From Benincasa hispida (lineage: Eukaryota; Streptophyta; Magnoliopsida; Cucurbitales; Cucurbitaceae), in NCBI RefSeq assembly GCF_009727055.1, contig NC_052357.1:14763376-14827375 (forward strand): a DNA stretch of 64,000 nucleotides. The letters are read 5' to 3'. Of the stretch, positions 33,409 to 46,066 are shown in pieces; position 1 is the first letter of the stretch, and every line of letters begins with the position of its first letter. Below the pieces are notes generated by a model, which worked only from the letters and a program-made list of their open reading frames with translations, had not been told where the DNA came from and searched no databases. The translations under genes and the position numbers were made by a program.

Positions 33409-36068
33409 TGTCACAACCCCGCCTTAGACCACCCTCCTTAGCCTAGAGAAGGGGCGTTGACTGCAGCAGTTATAACCCTTTGGCTGACACTTACTACCCT
33501 AATAACCTGTAGATCTCGATGCTTCAACAGTTAGAATACTATCTACTTATCAAACTAAAGCATATGCGTGAAATTAACTCTGAACACTACCTTGGGGGGG
33601 GAGAGAGAGAAAACATTTGAAAACGGGGTGAGCTTGTGCCCAGTGAATGACTTAAGAAAGGTAATTGATTTTCATGCAAAAATCTCAATAAAGAGTTTAA
33701 CTGAAATATAAGCTTCTACAGTACTTGTACTACAGTATAAACATTTTCCAAGCATAAAACATATAAAGCTGTTTTAATCATAAAATAGTAAAATTGTTTC
33801 TCAGTTGAGAATAACCTTACTGTGGGTAGAAACAATCCCAATATCAACTACTAGACAAGAGAGAACCCTTTTGCTCAATCTCTAACTCTACCTACGTGCA
33901 CGTGGCCATACTAAGTACCGTCATACCTTAGGTACCTCTATTCATATACCTTCTAAAATTTCCTTCAGTACCTAGTTGGTTTGGTACCTTCTCAAACGCC
34001 CTTCAGTACCAATACATACCTTCTCAATGTCCTTCGGTATCTAGTTGAGTGGATAGCTTCTCAAATGTTCTTCGGTATCGCGTTTTAAGTAAAACTACTC
34101 ATAAATGACTTTCTCTCTTTAAAGCATGTAAAGTATAATACATATAAAAACATGGCTTTAAAGGTACTAACACATTGCTGAGTATATTTAACACATATAA
34201 ATCGATTTTCAACAATTTCTCACACATACATGCGTTATAACTCATGGTTTACTTGGAAATCACTTGTAAAACTAGCTGGCATGAGAATAATCTTCTTTAA
34301 AACATTCTTTCTATAACACGTTGTAATAAAAAATTTTAAGCAAATGTTTTAGTCAAAACGTTTTGCCACTCACCTTGATTGCTTAGGAGCTTTTCACTCT
34401 AGTAGCTCCCTTTTCTACCTTGGGCTCCATTTTCACCCCTAGAATCAAGATTCAACTTACAGATTAGATTACTCATAGTTTTGAACCTTATTTTGAGATA
34501 CTTCCTTCTACAAACATATTCTAAAATGTCTCAGAAAGCTTACTCTAAAATTTGAGCTTAGAACAGCTCATGGTTTGGCTGGAATCACAGAATCTTCAAG
34601 ACTGGCTCAAGCTTATCCGACAGCCTGACCCTTCTGTCTTCTTCTCAGTTTCCAGCCTGATCCCTTTGAGCTCTTCCTCCGACAGCTCTACCCTAAAAAT
34701 TACACTTTTAGAGCTTTCAGTTTGCTTTAGAATCACTATAAACGCACGAGTAAACTGGGAGAACTCCTCGTCCCAAGTTGATGCTGCTTTCCAGACTTCA
34801 CTGTCCAATGCGTCCTCTTTGAAATACTATGACCAACGCATGGATTTTGGCACCAACGCAAGGTTTGCTCAATTTTCCCACTCTTTTTACTGTATTTTTG
34901 AATTTTGATCTAAAAATGAAGTCTCTAGGCTCTATTTATAGGCGTCCAAAGCTTCTCCAAAGTCGATACCACCTGCTTGGTTGCATGGCCAAGTGTTTCT
35001 CCCTCACACCACGAACACTTTTTTTTATCAGCGCAATCTAAGTGTCTTCCTCTTTGTAGCCAACGCATGAGCTTCCAATCTGATGCCACCACCTCAAATT
35101 CTTAAGGCTTAAGGCTTTCCTCCCAAGAAGACACATGGTTTGATGATGTTTCCCAGGTGATCTCATCCTTTATATGCGTCCAACTCTTGGATGTTCAACG
35201 CATAATCCATACTCAATGCATAGCCTATCATCAATGCATAGCAAGCCAATTCACTATCATTACAATTCAACTTAGCCAACGCAAAGAGCTAACCATCACC
35301 AACGCATAGGGTGACCATCCATCCTCGATGCATGGCTCACTAGGCAGCATCGCACGACTTGCTTGGCATGGGCGCATGGTGCTGGCCACCGACGAATGGG
35401 CGTGCTGCACAGACTAGCCACTTGACGCATGGGCGTGCTGCTTCAAGGCATGGGCGTGTGGCGTATGCTGGCCATCGCTCACTCGCTCGACCGTGTGGCC
35501 ATGCTTAGTCGCATGGGCTGCACGATTGGCTGCATGGCAGGGCACCTCGATGCATGGGCATGGCTTCTCGACAAGGCACTCAATGCATGGGCGTGGCCGT
35601 TTGATGCATTGGTTGGATGTCTAGCCAAGGTTGCTCGATTCATGGGCAGGGCATCTTGTCGAGGCTGCACAACGTATGGTTGTTATGCTTGGCTGGCCGC
35701 TCGACGCATTGGGCAAGGGCGCTGGTCGAGGCTGCTCGATGCATGGGCTGCCTTCCAATGTATTCCTTGCCTACCCTTGTGCCTTCCAACGTGTCATCTC
35801 CATTTTCCTTCTTCAGCCACATGCCCTTACCAACAACCCTTCCAACACATCAACACCACCCTTCCAACGCATCAACACATTAATTTCTATACTTAGCCAA
35901 ATTTCCAAATTTTTTTTCACCAAAAGTTAAACTTCCAAATTTCCTCTTTTCTTCAAATCTCCACTCTTTTCTCTACCATTACACACTAGTTTCCACATCA
36001 ACCTACTCACCACACTAGTCTTGGTTGGGAACATATTCAAGTAGAGAAATTAGGATTCGGGGTTCACA
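33409..36068 (-). repeat. 5' LTR of the chromovirus (family A)
   Basis: 2660 bases, TGTGAACC...TTGTGACA on the minus strand. It contains a degraded hairpin array at about 33950-34080 (clear unit 33983-34010, GGTAC/GTACC), a TATA box TATAAATA at 34933-34940 on the minus strand and a downstream transcribed part rich in GCATGG words. ORFs of 60-155 codons at 34552-35930 on both strands are repeat artefacts. Confidence 0.9.
34933..34940 (-). promoter_or_regulatory. LTR TATA box, minus strand
   Basis: TATAAATA in GACGCCTATAAATAGAG. The solo LTR at 53063-55450 has the matching CCTATAAATAGG at about 53931-53942 on the plus strand. Confidence 0.7.
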
Positions 36069-37140
36069 GTGCCAGACAGAGTGAGTTGCGCTAATGCGTT
36101 GATCCTAGCGACTTGCCTTCATTTTGGCTTGCCTCCACGTGTGTCATGCAGACATCCAACTACGAGCAAGTGCCTTTCACAACTTAACTCTTATCAACAT
36201 GGGTTTCCCCATTGCGTTGACAATGAAGTCATTATTCCCAAAAGCTCACTTCAACTTTTTTCTTTTTCTTTTTTTTTTATATAATTTCAATATAATGAAC
36301 GTAACTCCCTGAGACCGCTACCACCCCCAAACTTAGAGGTTGGTAGCGTTCTCACCGCAAAGCTAAAAACAAAATTACAAGAATGCGTTAATAAATGTTT
36401 GAACAAAGGCTTGCATAAGATAAAACTCAAGACTTCCAAAATTTGAAGAAACTAATAAAAGTGAAGAATGCCTTTTGTTGATTAGTTAGAAAATGCAGTG
36501 AACTATATGTACCATCATAGAAACATCGCAAACAGCGCAATCGGGAAAAAGAGAATTTCAAAAGGATAAGGCATACAAGATAACGGAAAAAGACCTTAGA
36601 CGGAACAATGCATGCACTCATGCGTTGGAATCCACGCGATTGAAGCCATGCGTTGAAGGGTGAAAGGAATTATTCCGTTGAACTACGAACCAAGGAGACT
36701 TATTGTTACACCTACAAGAGCGAACGTACCACAACCAAGGAAGCAGCCACATATCCAAAATAACAATGAAAATAAAATAAAATAAATATCCTATACTAAG
36801 AAAGGAAACTGCAGATAGAATAGAAGACGTCCCTAGAGAAATAAGAGTGTTGTCACCACAAGGAGTCTTCCATGTAGGAGATGGTTCTCAACTGCTTGGG
36901 TCAAGTTGCCCTAACCATTGGAACTTCCGACAATTGTTGGGTGCATACGGCCGTCATGTGCTTAGAATAACCTTCAGCTCTTTTACGACTGATTGCCCTT
37001 CTACCTTGGGGTCAACATTGGTTTTCAGCGCATCGCCTACACTTCAATATTGTTTGCAATCTATCGAACAAACTGCAATACTCCCAAGATAAAAAGTTTG
37101 CTCGCAGAGACACACAACTTAACAAACATTTAGTTGCCAA
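36069..37140 (-). other. Internal remnant of a second Athila-like family, minus strand
   Basis: No ORF with known domains. On the minus strand it runs from the primer site into about 1 kb that ends with sequence similar to the 3' non-coding part of the other Athila-like elements (compare 36100-36200 with 23210-23310) and a CTAAGTTTGGGGGTGG polypurine-like tract near 36330-36345. It looks like an internally deleted element. It abuts the chromovirus LTR at 36068/36069. Confidence 0.55.
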
Positions 37141-37160
37141 GTCCTCGACAACAGCGCCAA
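37141..37160 (-). other. Primer binding site, tRNA-Asp-like, minus strand
   Basis: Minus strand TGGCGCTGTTGTCGAGGA, 15 of 18 matches to the tRNA-Asp site seen at 7086-7103 in better form. Confidence 0.65.
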
Positions 37161-37168
37161 AAACTTGG

Positions 37169-39291
37169 TGATGGGAATTTGGAAGTCAATTTTACTCGAC
37201 AACCAACTTCCCTTGGATGCGGTATGCGATGCATGTTCCTAAGATATGCGTTGATAGTCATGCGTCGATGGTCATACATTAGAATGAATATGTGTTAATA
37301 AATGTATGCGATGACCATGCGTCCTGTCACAAGTTTTCTTGCACTCACGCCAAGTATAATGGGAACGCAAGTTTTTCAGGTAATCCAAGGTTGAACATAG
37401 GGACTTCTAGCTACATGTTTGCGATGATGTGCATGTGGCGGTTGAATAAAAGAATGGAGGGGATATTGCTATATTAATCCTACTCCTACTCCTATCTAAC
37501 AGGCAATGTAATGAGAATATGCATGAAAGGTAGAGATGCGACGACCTTGACATGAAATAAATGCGTGGGAAAATAGATAAAATGTGAAGATGTTTTCATT
37601 GCAAAACTTAAGAGTGATCGCAAGGGCAACCCTAGTCAACGCAAACTAACGCGATCATGCAACACTCCAATAGTAAACCACCTCTCGGTGTGAATGCTAC
37701 GACTTCTAATGCTAGAACGCATGCGATGTATGTGCAGAGGTGTCTATAAGGCCTACACATAAGCCTCTAATTCTTGTCTATGCGATGATACACAAACAAG
37801 GCAACCACATATCATCATTCCTATTCCTAGGGTGCATGCGATATAGTGTTGACAAATTGAGCTTATCTCTAAGTCCCTATCTCTTGCTTATGCCGATCTA
37901 ATCTTGCTCTCTCGAGTCTAGATTCTAACCTAGCTCTCTTGAGTCATTGGTTCTTTCTTTAGACTCTCTCCCGAGTAGCTCTAAAGGGTGTTGGGCACAA
38001 CATAAGACAAGACAAACGCATGAACTTGGTTAACGCAAGATTGTTACTATCCCTAGTGAACAACGCATGCCTTGCTTAATGCATCCAACCACTTACCCTC
38101 TCGGGTAGTTGATTGTTGTTGATTTCATTCATAGACAAGCAATGCATTAGCCTATAGACAGGCGTTGCAGCAGCTTCGCACTAAGAAAATAAGGTTTTCT
38201 CACACATTCATGCAATGCACACCTCTCGGTGGGTTGTTACATGCTTCATATCCCTAATCTACATGACTAAGTATGCAATACCCATGCAATCCTACTAAGT
38301 GTTTCAATGAAAGTGATGCTAAGCAAGAAGATGGAGATGGAGTCGAAGGAATAGAGAAATGCATTGAAAAAAATTGTATTAATCCCTTAATTCCAAATGT
38401 CATACAATACAATATAGAAATAGAAAGGAAAAGGAAATGACTGGTTGGAAGCAAAGATTTTCTCCAGCGGATGTGCGTCAAGGTTGCCGGTGGTGCCATG
38501 GATGAGCTGACTCTCTCGAGATATAACTCCGATCGAAGGCTCCGGTCGTCACTCGGAATGGATGAAGGAGGTGAAGAACTTTCAACTGTCTTGTCACGCG
38601 TTTTTCTTGATCACCAGGATCCGCCATAGGCGAACCTTAGGTGAAAACCTTGGATGAAATGAAGTTCAGCTCGTCGGCTTCTATTTATAGAGCTTGGGTT
38701 GCCGACAACATTGATTGGACTGCTCTGAGTCTGACGTTCGACGCGTCAGTCCTTTTCTGAACCTCTGCTACTAACGGCGTGGTAGGTGAGATGTCAACAT
38801 CAGCTTTGGATTTTCTCGAAGTAGATGCATTGATGCGTTCATTCCACCTACCTTACGTCGATCCCATTAGAATGCATTGTCGCGTAGCCGCAGTCATTCA
38901 ATGGTTGCATTCTCTTAATACCATAACTCCACATGATGATCGCAATTACCTGACGATCGTAATCCCCATGAGATGGATACATGTGGCTGATCACTGCAAC
39001 ACTCGTACGTTAATCTAATGCATTTGCCCTGCGATGGAGTGTTTCTCCGTATGCGGTCGCCTATGCGATGGTCCGGTTTCCACTTTGCGTTCATTTCCTG
39101 CATTAGCTACAAAGATAGAACATTGAACGCATAATTAACGCAAAATAATGGGTTAACTGAGATTCAACATGCCGATCGACGCAAGCTCATATTCTTGTGA
39201 ATTTCCATCATGATCGACACATATTCTACCTAACAACCTTCATAATTCTAAGAAAAAGGGCTAAGATGATATGCATTTCTGCATGTCATCA
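37169..39291 (-). repeat. LTR of a second Athila-like family (B2), minus strand
   Basis: 2123 bases. On the minus strand it begins TGATGACATGCAG and ends CCCATCA, eight bases before the primer site. TATA box CTATAAATAG at 38681-38690 (minus). Its sequence differs from family B, but the first 26 bases form the same kind of hairpin. It sits in family C sequence, which resumes at 39292. ORFs within it have no domain. Confidence 0.75.
38681..38690 (-). promoter_or_regulatory. LTR TATA box, minus strand
   Basis: CTATAAATAG within the B2 LTR. Confidence 0.65.
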
Positions 39292-39470
39292 GTGCTTCTG
39301 GCCAATTCCCATTAATGAGTTTCTTCAATTAATTTATTTTTCCTTCCTTCCCTTTATAACCCACATTAGGCCTTCGCCTCATAATATAAATTTAGCATGC
39401 ATCGTATACTCCATCGTGTAGCGCCCAACGTCTATCGTCTAGCACCCAACGTCCATCAAGAGGGGAGATG
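39292..39470 (-). repeat. Family C LTR fragment
   Basis: Collinear with about 1605-1815, including two minisatellite units (ATCGTGTAGCGCCCAACG-like). Confidence 0.75.
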
Positions 39471-41130
39471 CATCTCCGTCAAGAGGGGAGAAAAATATAT
39501 TTCTACTCTGTTTTGGAGGAAACCAAGTCACCACTTGCGATCAAGGCTCAACGAGAAATTGAATAATGCATCTCCGTCACATTGTGCCCGTAAATCAACA
39601 ATGAAGAGTCGATTAACGCGATGACGGCGCAAAGCGACAGTCGATCCAGAGCTGTATTTCAACCGCATGCGGTAATAAAAACAACACCGCATGTGAGCAC
39701 ACGATCGAAAGATGCAGCTGAGCAAACCCAAATGCGGAGGATTGTGACACGTGTACAACTAACCGTTCTGCATATTTGACGGTCTGATTGCATAATAGAA
39801 GGAATATTTATTCCTCTATCTTCGGAATTTCCATAACTAGAAGTGGGGTCAACAAGGCAAGAGTCAGAGCTTTTCACCTATACATACCCCCAATGAATTT
39901 AGAGAAAATATACTTAATATAAGGGCTAATTGATGCTAGATTATTAAGCGAGAGGCTGAGCTGAGTGCGGATCTAAAGAAATCCGGGAAGAGAAGAGACA
40001 AGGCCAAGAGGTGAGTCTCAGTGCTATTTTGCCACATCCCCGCCATGAAGCTCTGTGCTCAGATCCCTGCTACCGGTTGAGCAAGCCTAAGAGGGAAGCT
40101 CATCCTTCTGCACGATCCATCCACACCGGCAAACAAATCTCCATCCAGATCGGCGCCAACACGTTGGCGCTTATTTGTATTTGTTTCTAAGTCTATTCAT
40201 CACTATATTTCATCTTTTTTATCTTTTCATTCACAAATCATGTATCAGACGCTAAATAGTTTTATTGAATGTCTCGATCATTTCCATTTTCACTTCTCTG
40301 TCTATTTCCGTTCTACCATTAATCTTTTTCTTCATGAAGTCTTCTTAATCCCCTGGTAGTAATATGGAATAACGAGTAACTTAATATGTGCTAAAGAGAA
40401 AAATGCGTTTAGCCAAGGCATGCTAGACGACATCTTCACCTATGAGAGCAGAAGTGAATATGCCATTCTGATCTATCGAGAGAAGGTTAGAAGAATGCAT
40501 TAACTAAAGCAAATAGTACTTTCAGAGATGGAAGCAACCTTGCATTCATTACATTCGTCTCTGTTTCACCACAGACGTGTGGATGCAGCCGATCATTGAA
40601 AGGTGTACGCCAAGGGAAAAACAGAACCGTACTTATAGCTTTAACGCAATTAAAAACTTGTGATGTTTATATTAGTTATCTTTTCTCTTTCTGCTTCGTA
40701 CATAAGACTTGCCACCGCATCACACGATCTTTATATAATCTTCACAGCCAGCCTTAACCTCAGTATCTTGTATCATGAAACCTGTATCGTGTATCATCTT
40801 AGCTTAGGTTTACTTTAATGCACTTTATTTTATTATCGCATCTTTACCGCTTTCCTTTACTTTATCACATGTTTAATTACTTGTACATAAACTCTTTTAT
40901 AAATTGAAAAACCCCTGGTCGCATGTATCACAAACATAACGCAATAACCTCAAACAGTCCCTGTTTTCGACCTCGGATCACATCGAGAAACTTGCGGTGG
41001 AATTATACTTGGTTTCAATACAAGGAAACTTGTGACAACGCACAACATACTACAAGAACATCCATTAATAACGCATATCTAGAAGTAGTATAGCATAAAT
41101 CATCATTCATCCATGCGTTGTAGGACATAG
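39471..41130 (+). repeat. Athila-like LTR fragment (family B), plus strand
   Basis: Lacks the first roughly 130 bases of the LTR. It contains the G-box at 39748-39753, a decayed TATA (CTATACATA) near 39880 and the R/U5 part. Its right end follows the variant end seen on the minus strand at 19200-19260, up to about 41130. Confidence 0.7.
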
Positions 41131-41560
41131 GCTTGGACTTCTATTCTTGCATTGCATCAATCTATAGCTCTATGTTCCGTCTATCAATCATGTAGTGTCG
41201 TTCATTTACTATACGATCGCTTACCCAATCGCATAGCGCCACTCATCTGCTACACGATCATCCAACACCTTTGCTCGCACGCACTTGAGGCTGCTGCAAG
41301 CCTTATCAATGCATCATGCCTTTCAACCCATGCGTTCATCCTTAGTACCAATGCATAGTTTACCCCTACCTTCAACACTTAACCTCTACAAGGCTTGGTT
41401 GCTACACATGCAACCCCATGCACCCACACTTCTCCATCAACGCATGCCTACACTTTGCTTCCATACTTAGCAAATTTTCACTTTTTATATTATCTAAAAC
41501 TCACCCTTCATAATTTTATTTAACACGTTTGTTACTAACTTTGGAAAAATGGAGTACGAG
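41131..41560 (-). repeat. Family C LTR fragment, right end
   Basis: Similar to about 1890-2247, ending in GGAGTACGAGG; no ORF of note. Confidence 0.6.
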
Positions 41561-42814
41561 GTTTTCAATTCGTGACCGAGGCGATCGTTGAGTTCGAGTG
41601 CGCAGTGTTCGTGTTATGTAGCGGCCATGTTAGATGAGCATTCGAGGTTGCTATGTTCGAGCGTTCGTGATCAAGAACCTTGGCGATGTGTCTACAAATG
41701 TGCGTAGAGTTTCTTCTCGATCATTTGTATTATCATGCTATAATTTCTGTAATGAATGTATAACCGTGTGTTGTTTTATGAAAGTAATTTGTAAAGTTCA
41801 TATATGATTGTAATTTGGAATGATCTTTCCGCTACTCATGGAAATCCTCGTGCACGATATTTCTAATGGACATATAATATATCTACAATGAGGGGAGTGC
41901 AACTACAAGCTATAGTGGACAATCCTATTATTTAACGAATGTTGATTAATTAGGTTAAAGAGTTTGACTGGTTAGTCTCGAATCATTGGAGCCCATGATC
42001 TGTAGGTCCATCGGGTCTTCTTGCTAGGTCACTACGGACAAAATTGAAGAACTAGGTGAAATGAGAATTAGAAATGTTTAAATTCGAGCTTAAGGAAAAA
42101 TTGTATTTTATGTTAGATATAATTTAAAACTAAATAATTAATTTATTAATTAATTATGTTTGAGAGTATTCTTGATTGTTAGCATGAAAGTGTTAAAACT
42201 TGATTAATGTGATTAATCATAGATAGGTGTCATAAATAATTTAATATATGATATTCAATTTGTTTTTAAATCTTTTCTAAATTATGAAAATGTTTTTCAT
42301 AAAAAATTTTGATTTATGTACTATAAAAATTAGTTAGTGGAAAAATCCAATTGTTGGATTTTCCTACTAACTAAGTGGATTTTGATGTGACACTTCCCAA
42401 GGTTGACACCTAGAGATTACATGCTAATGGAGTTTGAGGTGGAAGACATGCAAGACAGGATATTGCATGTAACTTGTCTATAAATTGTTTTGTATTTGAA
42501 ATGTGCAAGACTAATGCTTCTTTGACCTTTGACATTTCTCTTCCACCACAAAATCTTTTTACTCTCCTTCTTACTATAGTGAAACTCCCTTATTTTTTAC
42601 TAACATAACGGTCCCACAACTGTGTCCTTCAACCGGTGAATAGCGGGGATTTATCGTTGGTGGTGTCGATTGAGCTCGGGAGAGGAAGATTGCAGTGGAT
42701 TTTACAAAGGTTATAATCTCTAACTCTTTATGCATGCTTATTCTTGTTTTTATGTAATTAGAACGTTATCGATCTTCGCATCCGTTGTGCATGTTCTGTT
42801 CTTTATGTTCCAAC
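41561..42814 (+). repeat. Family D LTR segment, plus orientation
   Basis: Uninterrupted version of the sequence split at 2248-2597, 5271-5335 and 18428-19154. It contains both empty target sites (ATAGT 41912-41916, TTAGT 41972-41976), the palindrome near 42335-42375, a TATA-like TCTATAAATTG near 42479 and an end TTTATGTTCCAACA. Confidence 0.75.
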
Positions 42815-44464
42815 ATCAATAAGCCTCCCATTTTGGGATAAGACCGGATAGATAGCTAGGGACATAGCTTTGCAAGATGGAATTCACTCCTACCCGACTT
42901 AGGGTTAGAAGATAGGTTGTTCACTTTGATGCTCATGCCTAGTTTTGAACAATGGTGCCCCGCCCTCTCATGGTTGAGAAGATAATGATTTATAAGTTGA
43001 CTCAAGATTATGGTGGAATATGTGTGAGTTAGTTGAATCGAAAGTGGAGAAGTCCCACTTTTTGGAATTTTTCATTTTATATTCATTTCGTTTTTTATTT
43101 GTAATTGATTTCTAAAATCAATTTTAAAAAATGAAATTTTTATTAATTTTACAAAATTAATTCAATAATTAATTTTTAATGAAATTAATAAAAAAATATT
43201 TAATTAATTCAATAACAAATATTAAATTAATTTAACACTAATTCCACCTTCATGAATCCCCATTCATGAATTTAATATTTAAATTATATTTAAATATTAA
43301 TTGATTCTACAATTTCATTAATTCCAAAATTAAACGCATAAATATATCACATATAATTACTAATTCTCTTAATTCTAATTTGAACGTTTCAAATTAACTT
43401 ATCACGCAACTCTAAGGCTAATCCATCTGTGAGTTAGTAGGGGGACCTCGTGGACCTACAGATCATGGGCTCCAACGATCCGAGATTAATTGGCTAAACT
43501 CTTTACACCGAATTAACCCTCATTCGTTAACTACTTAGTCACTCCACTAAAGCCCAGAGTTGCACTCCCCTCACTGTAGATATATTATGTCAACTCAATA
43601 TAACCATGATTAGTAAGTTAACCCTTCATAGGTTGTTTGTAATAACGACTAGGTCAAATGGTTGTTTTACCCCCGAGTTTACCTCTTGTTCCTTCAGTGC
43701 CACTGATCCTCTAATGAACAATTGATTTGTGATCTGATCATCAAACCGAGTCCCTCTCGGGCCAATAAGAGGGTGGGGTGCCTTGTTCAAGACTAGGATT
43801 CATCACTTAAGGGAATCTACTATCCCTAAAAGCAGGTATGAGCGAATTCCATCTTATACCCTATGTCCCCAACAATCTACCCGGTCTTACCCCTGAAATG
43901 GTGGTTTATTGAGTCGGCGCTGTTGAGACAACCCTCACCATTACAAATCTAAGGATGATCTCGAATAAACAGGAGTACATAACTAGCTCTAGATTAAGGT
44001 CAAGTTACGTAGATCATCGCTTTGAAATAATCAATCTGAAACAGTAAACAAAATTATAAAGTAAGAGTGACTTATTTCATGGTCCGAACTTGTGCAAACT
44101 CATTGCACAGGACACCCCCACTTCTCATGTCATGACATGTACAAATTAGGATCATTTCATCTATAGCACCTTACAACTCTTTGTAACAACTACAAAGTGG
44201 GCCACATCCAATAGTGTTGCTAGAATAAGGCACTCAACCTTATTCATATACTATAGACCATTTTGACTATTTACTCGAACCTGATCCACTTTTATGTCTC
44301 CAAATAAAGTTCAAGTATTCATGTAATAATCATGGATCTTTTAGTTTATTGGATTTATTTCTAAACTGGAACAAACAATTCATATATTCAATAACAACTT
44401 ATTGAATTTTCAGAATATGTTTTATTATTTACAAACCACAAGTTTTAAGACATAAAACCCCACA
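42815..44464 (-). repeat. Family D LTR segment, mostly minus orientation (fold-back)
   Basis: From 44464 leftward on the minus strand it starts TGTGGGGTTTTATGTC, next to a polypurine tract, and can be read as an LTR to about 43050. The first 250 bases (42815-43060) read instead in plus orientation (AAGACCGGATAGATAGCTAG and so on). The centre at 43060-43330 is extremely AT-rich. The same arrangement recurs at 59132-60777. Confidence 0.65.
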
Positions 44465-44477
44465 AACTCCTGCTTGG
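44465..44477 (-). other. Polypurine tract of the family D element
   Basis: CCAAGCAGGAGTT on the minus strand before the LTR; the other copy has CCAAGTGGGAGTT at 60778-60790. Confidence 0.65.
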
Positions 44478-45600
44478 ACTAAAACTCCAGTGGTAACATA
44501 TATATATGAATACATAATACTAAGTTTTTGAGTTTTTACTGAGAAATACAATAAACTAGGGCATCACATACTCATGGTTTACCTTTCGGTAGCACATACC
44601 TGATTTTTCTCCCACTTGCCTTAGGTTATATATCTAGTAGTCCTAGTCTTACTACGAGATTCTCAAACACTTTAGCCGAGAGAATCACTGTAAATATGTT
44701 AGTGTACAATAGACTTCTTATTAAATTATTAGGGGAATGCATATTATTTTCACAACACTTGTTTCTCAATAATGACTAGGAAGTCATACATTCTTTCCAC
44801 TGCATCTAGGTACTCTTAACTTTTTGAGTAGGACATATATGACCTGTCTAAACAAACTTTTGTTTACAGAGCCAGTATTAATCAATAACTCTTTATTGAT
44901 ATATACAATCTTTTATGGAAACAAATAAAACATGGCAATATCGAACAATATTCCAACACTTAAAGGGTTCCACATTAACACTTATATCGATCTTTTCAGA
45001 TTTTTGAACTATGTAAACAATTTTACATGCATAGACAGCTTTTATCAATTCTTCTATATCTCATATGGATTTTTAGAAATACCTTAAAATTGAAATGATG
45101 TTAAAAAAACAATTAAGACAACTAGGTGTAGAAAGTTTTCACTGGATTTAATGTTGTATCAAATAGTCCTAGAAATCTCAAACTTTTTATACTTTGATCC
45201 AATCGAAGTATTTCGGTTTTATTTTACCTAACAAGTTTTGTACACTTTGAACTTTTGATATGTTCTAAACTTACCACTTAGGTTAAATAACTACTTGCCT
45301 TTATTGATTTCAAGCCGTTTTTAAATATCTAAATATTTGCAAATGACTTTTAACTAGGTTGGTTCTAACAGAAGTTGCTTTGGAATAGAACAAACATAAC
45401 TTTCACTAATGAACATTTCATTTACAACAAAAAGTTTATACAATTTGTTCTTTATAACGAGACAAAATAACTTTTATTACAATAACAAAAGTAGATAAGA
45501 TCATCTTCAGATAGCAACTGCAACATCTGCCACTAGCCAACTGAAGTACAACAAGCAATCCTTAGGAACTAGTTTACCTGTTTTGCTTTCCTTGCTCTCT
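44478..45600 (-). other. Internal non-coding region of the family D element
   Basis: AT-rich and collinear with 60791-61763. I see no integrase or reverse transcriptase motif. Confidence 0.6.
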
Positions 45601-46066
45601 TCTCTAAAAGGTACTGAGAGCAGTTTCTCTTCCAGTGCTCTTCTTCATTGCAGTGGAATCATTTTCCTTTATCTGCAGCTTTAGCCTTTCCTCATTTACT
45701 AGTGGGTTTCTTTTTACCTTTCCCCTTGTTCTTCTTAACTAGAATACTCTTAGTCTGTGAAGAAGAGGCAATATCAGGCTTTTTGAAGGGTGTTCCTCTC
45801 CTCTATGCGGTAATAACATTTACTTTCGATTCTAGACCTTTAGCTCTCATCATAGTCTGGTAAGCCTGTAGCTCATTTAGAAGAGTAGTCAAGTTATAAT
45901 CTATTTTATTCCTAAGCACATTCGTACAGAACTGCAGAAAATTCTTCAAAAGAGATTCTAGAATAAAAGAAACCTTAGTTTTCTCCTCAACGAAAACCCC
46001 ATTTACTTCTGCCACATTGAAATGGATCATCATGTCTAAGACATGTTCTCTAACAGAGGCCCCTTC
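45601..46066 (-). pseudogene. Copia-type gag fragment, truncated
   Basis: Minus strand: MMIHFNVAEVNGV, VSFILESLLKNFLQFCTN and NKIDYNLTTLLNELQAY (UBN2-type copia gag), then a basic tail and the zinc knuckle, whose first Cys position is a TGA stop before FHCNEEEHWKRN. Its N-terminal part is cut off at 46066, where the resistance-gene remnant starts. The other copy (61764-62600) extends further. Confidence 0.8.

Larger units (their letters stand above)
27189..36068 (-). mobile_element. Tekay-like Ty3/gypsy chromovirus, decayed, minus strand
   Basis: On the minus strand: 5' LTR (36068-33409), tRNA-Met-like primer site, gag, protease, reverse transcriptase, RNase H, integrase, chromodomain, polypurine tract and a truncated 3' LTR (28124-27189). 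The order protease-RT-RNase H-integrase identifies Ty3/gypsy. The chromodomain after integrase and the LTRs of about 2.7 kb suggest a Tekay/Del-type chromovirus. Many stops and shifts, a 285-base gap and an adapter-marked duplication mean no intact polyprotein is present here. Confidence 0.9.

Noticed and set aside
35429..35930. 155-codon ORF and overlapping frames with Cys/Trp/Ala-rich product
   Set aside because: Created by repeated ACGCATGGGC-like words in the chromovirus LTR; the same frames are broken in the 3' LTR at 27450-27986.
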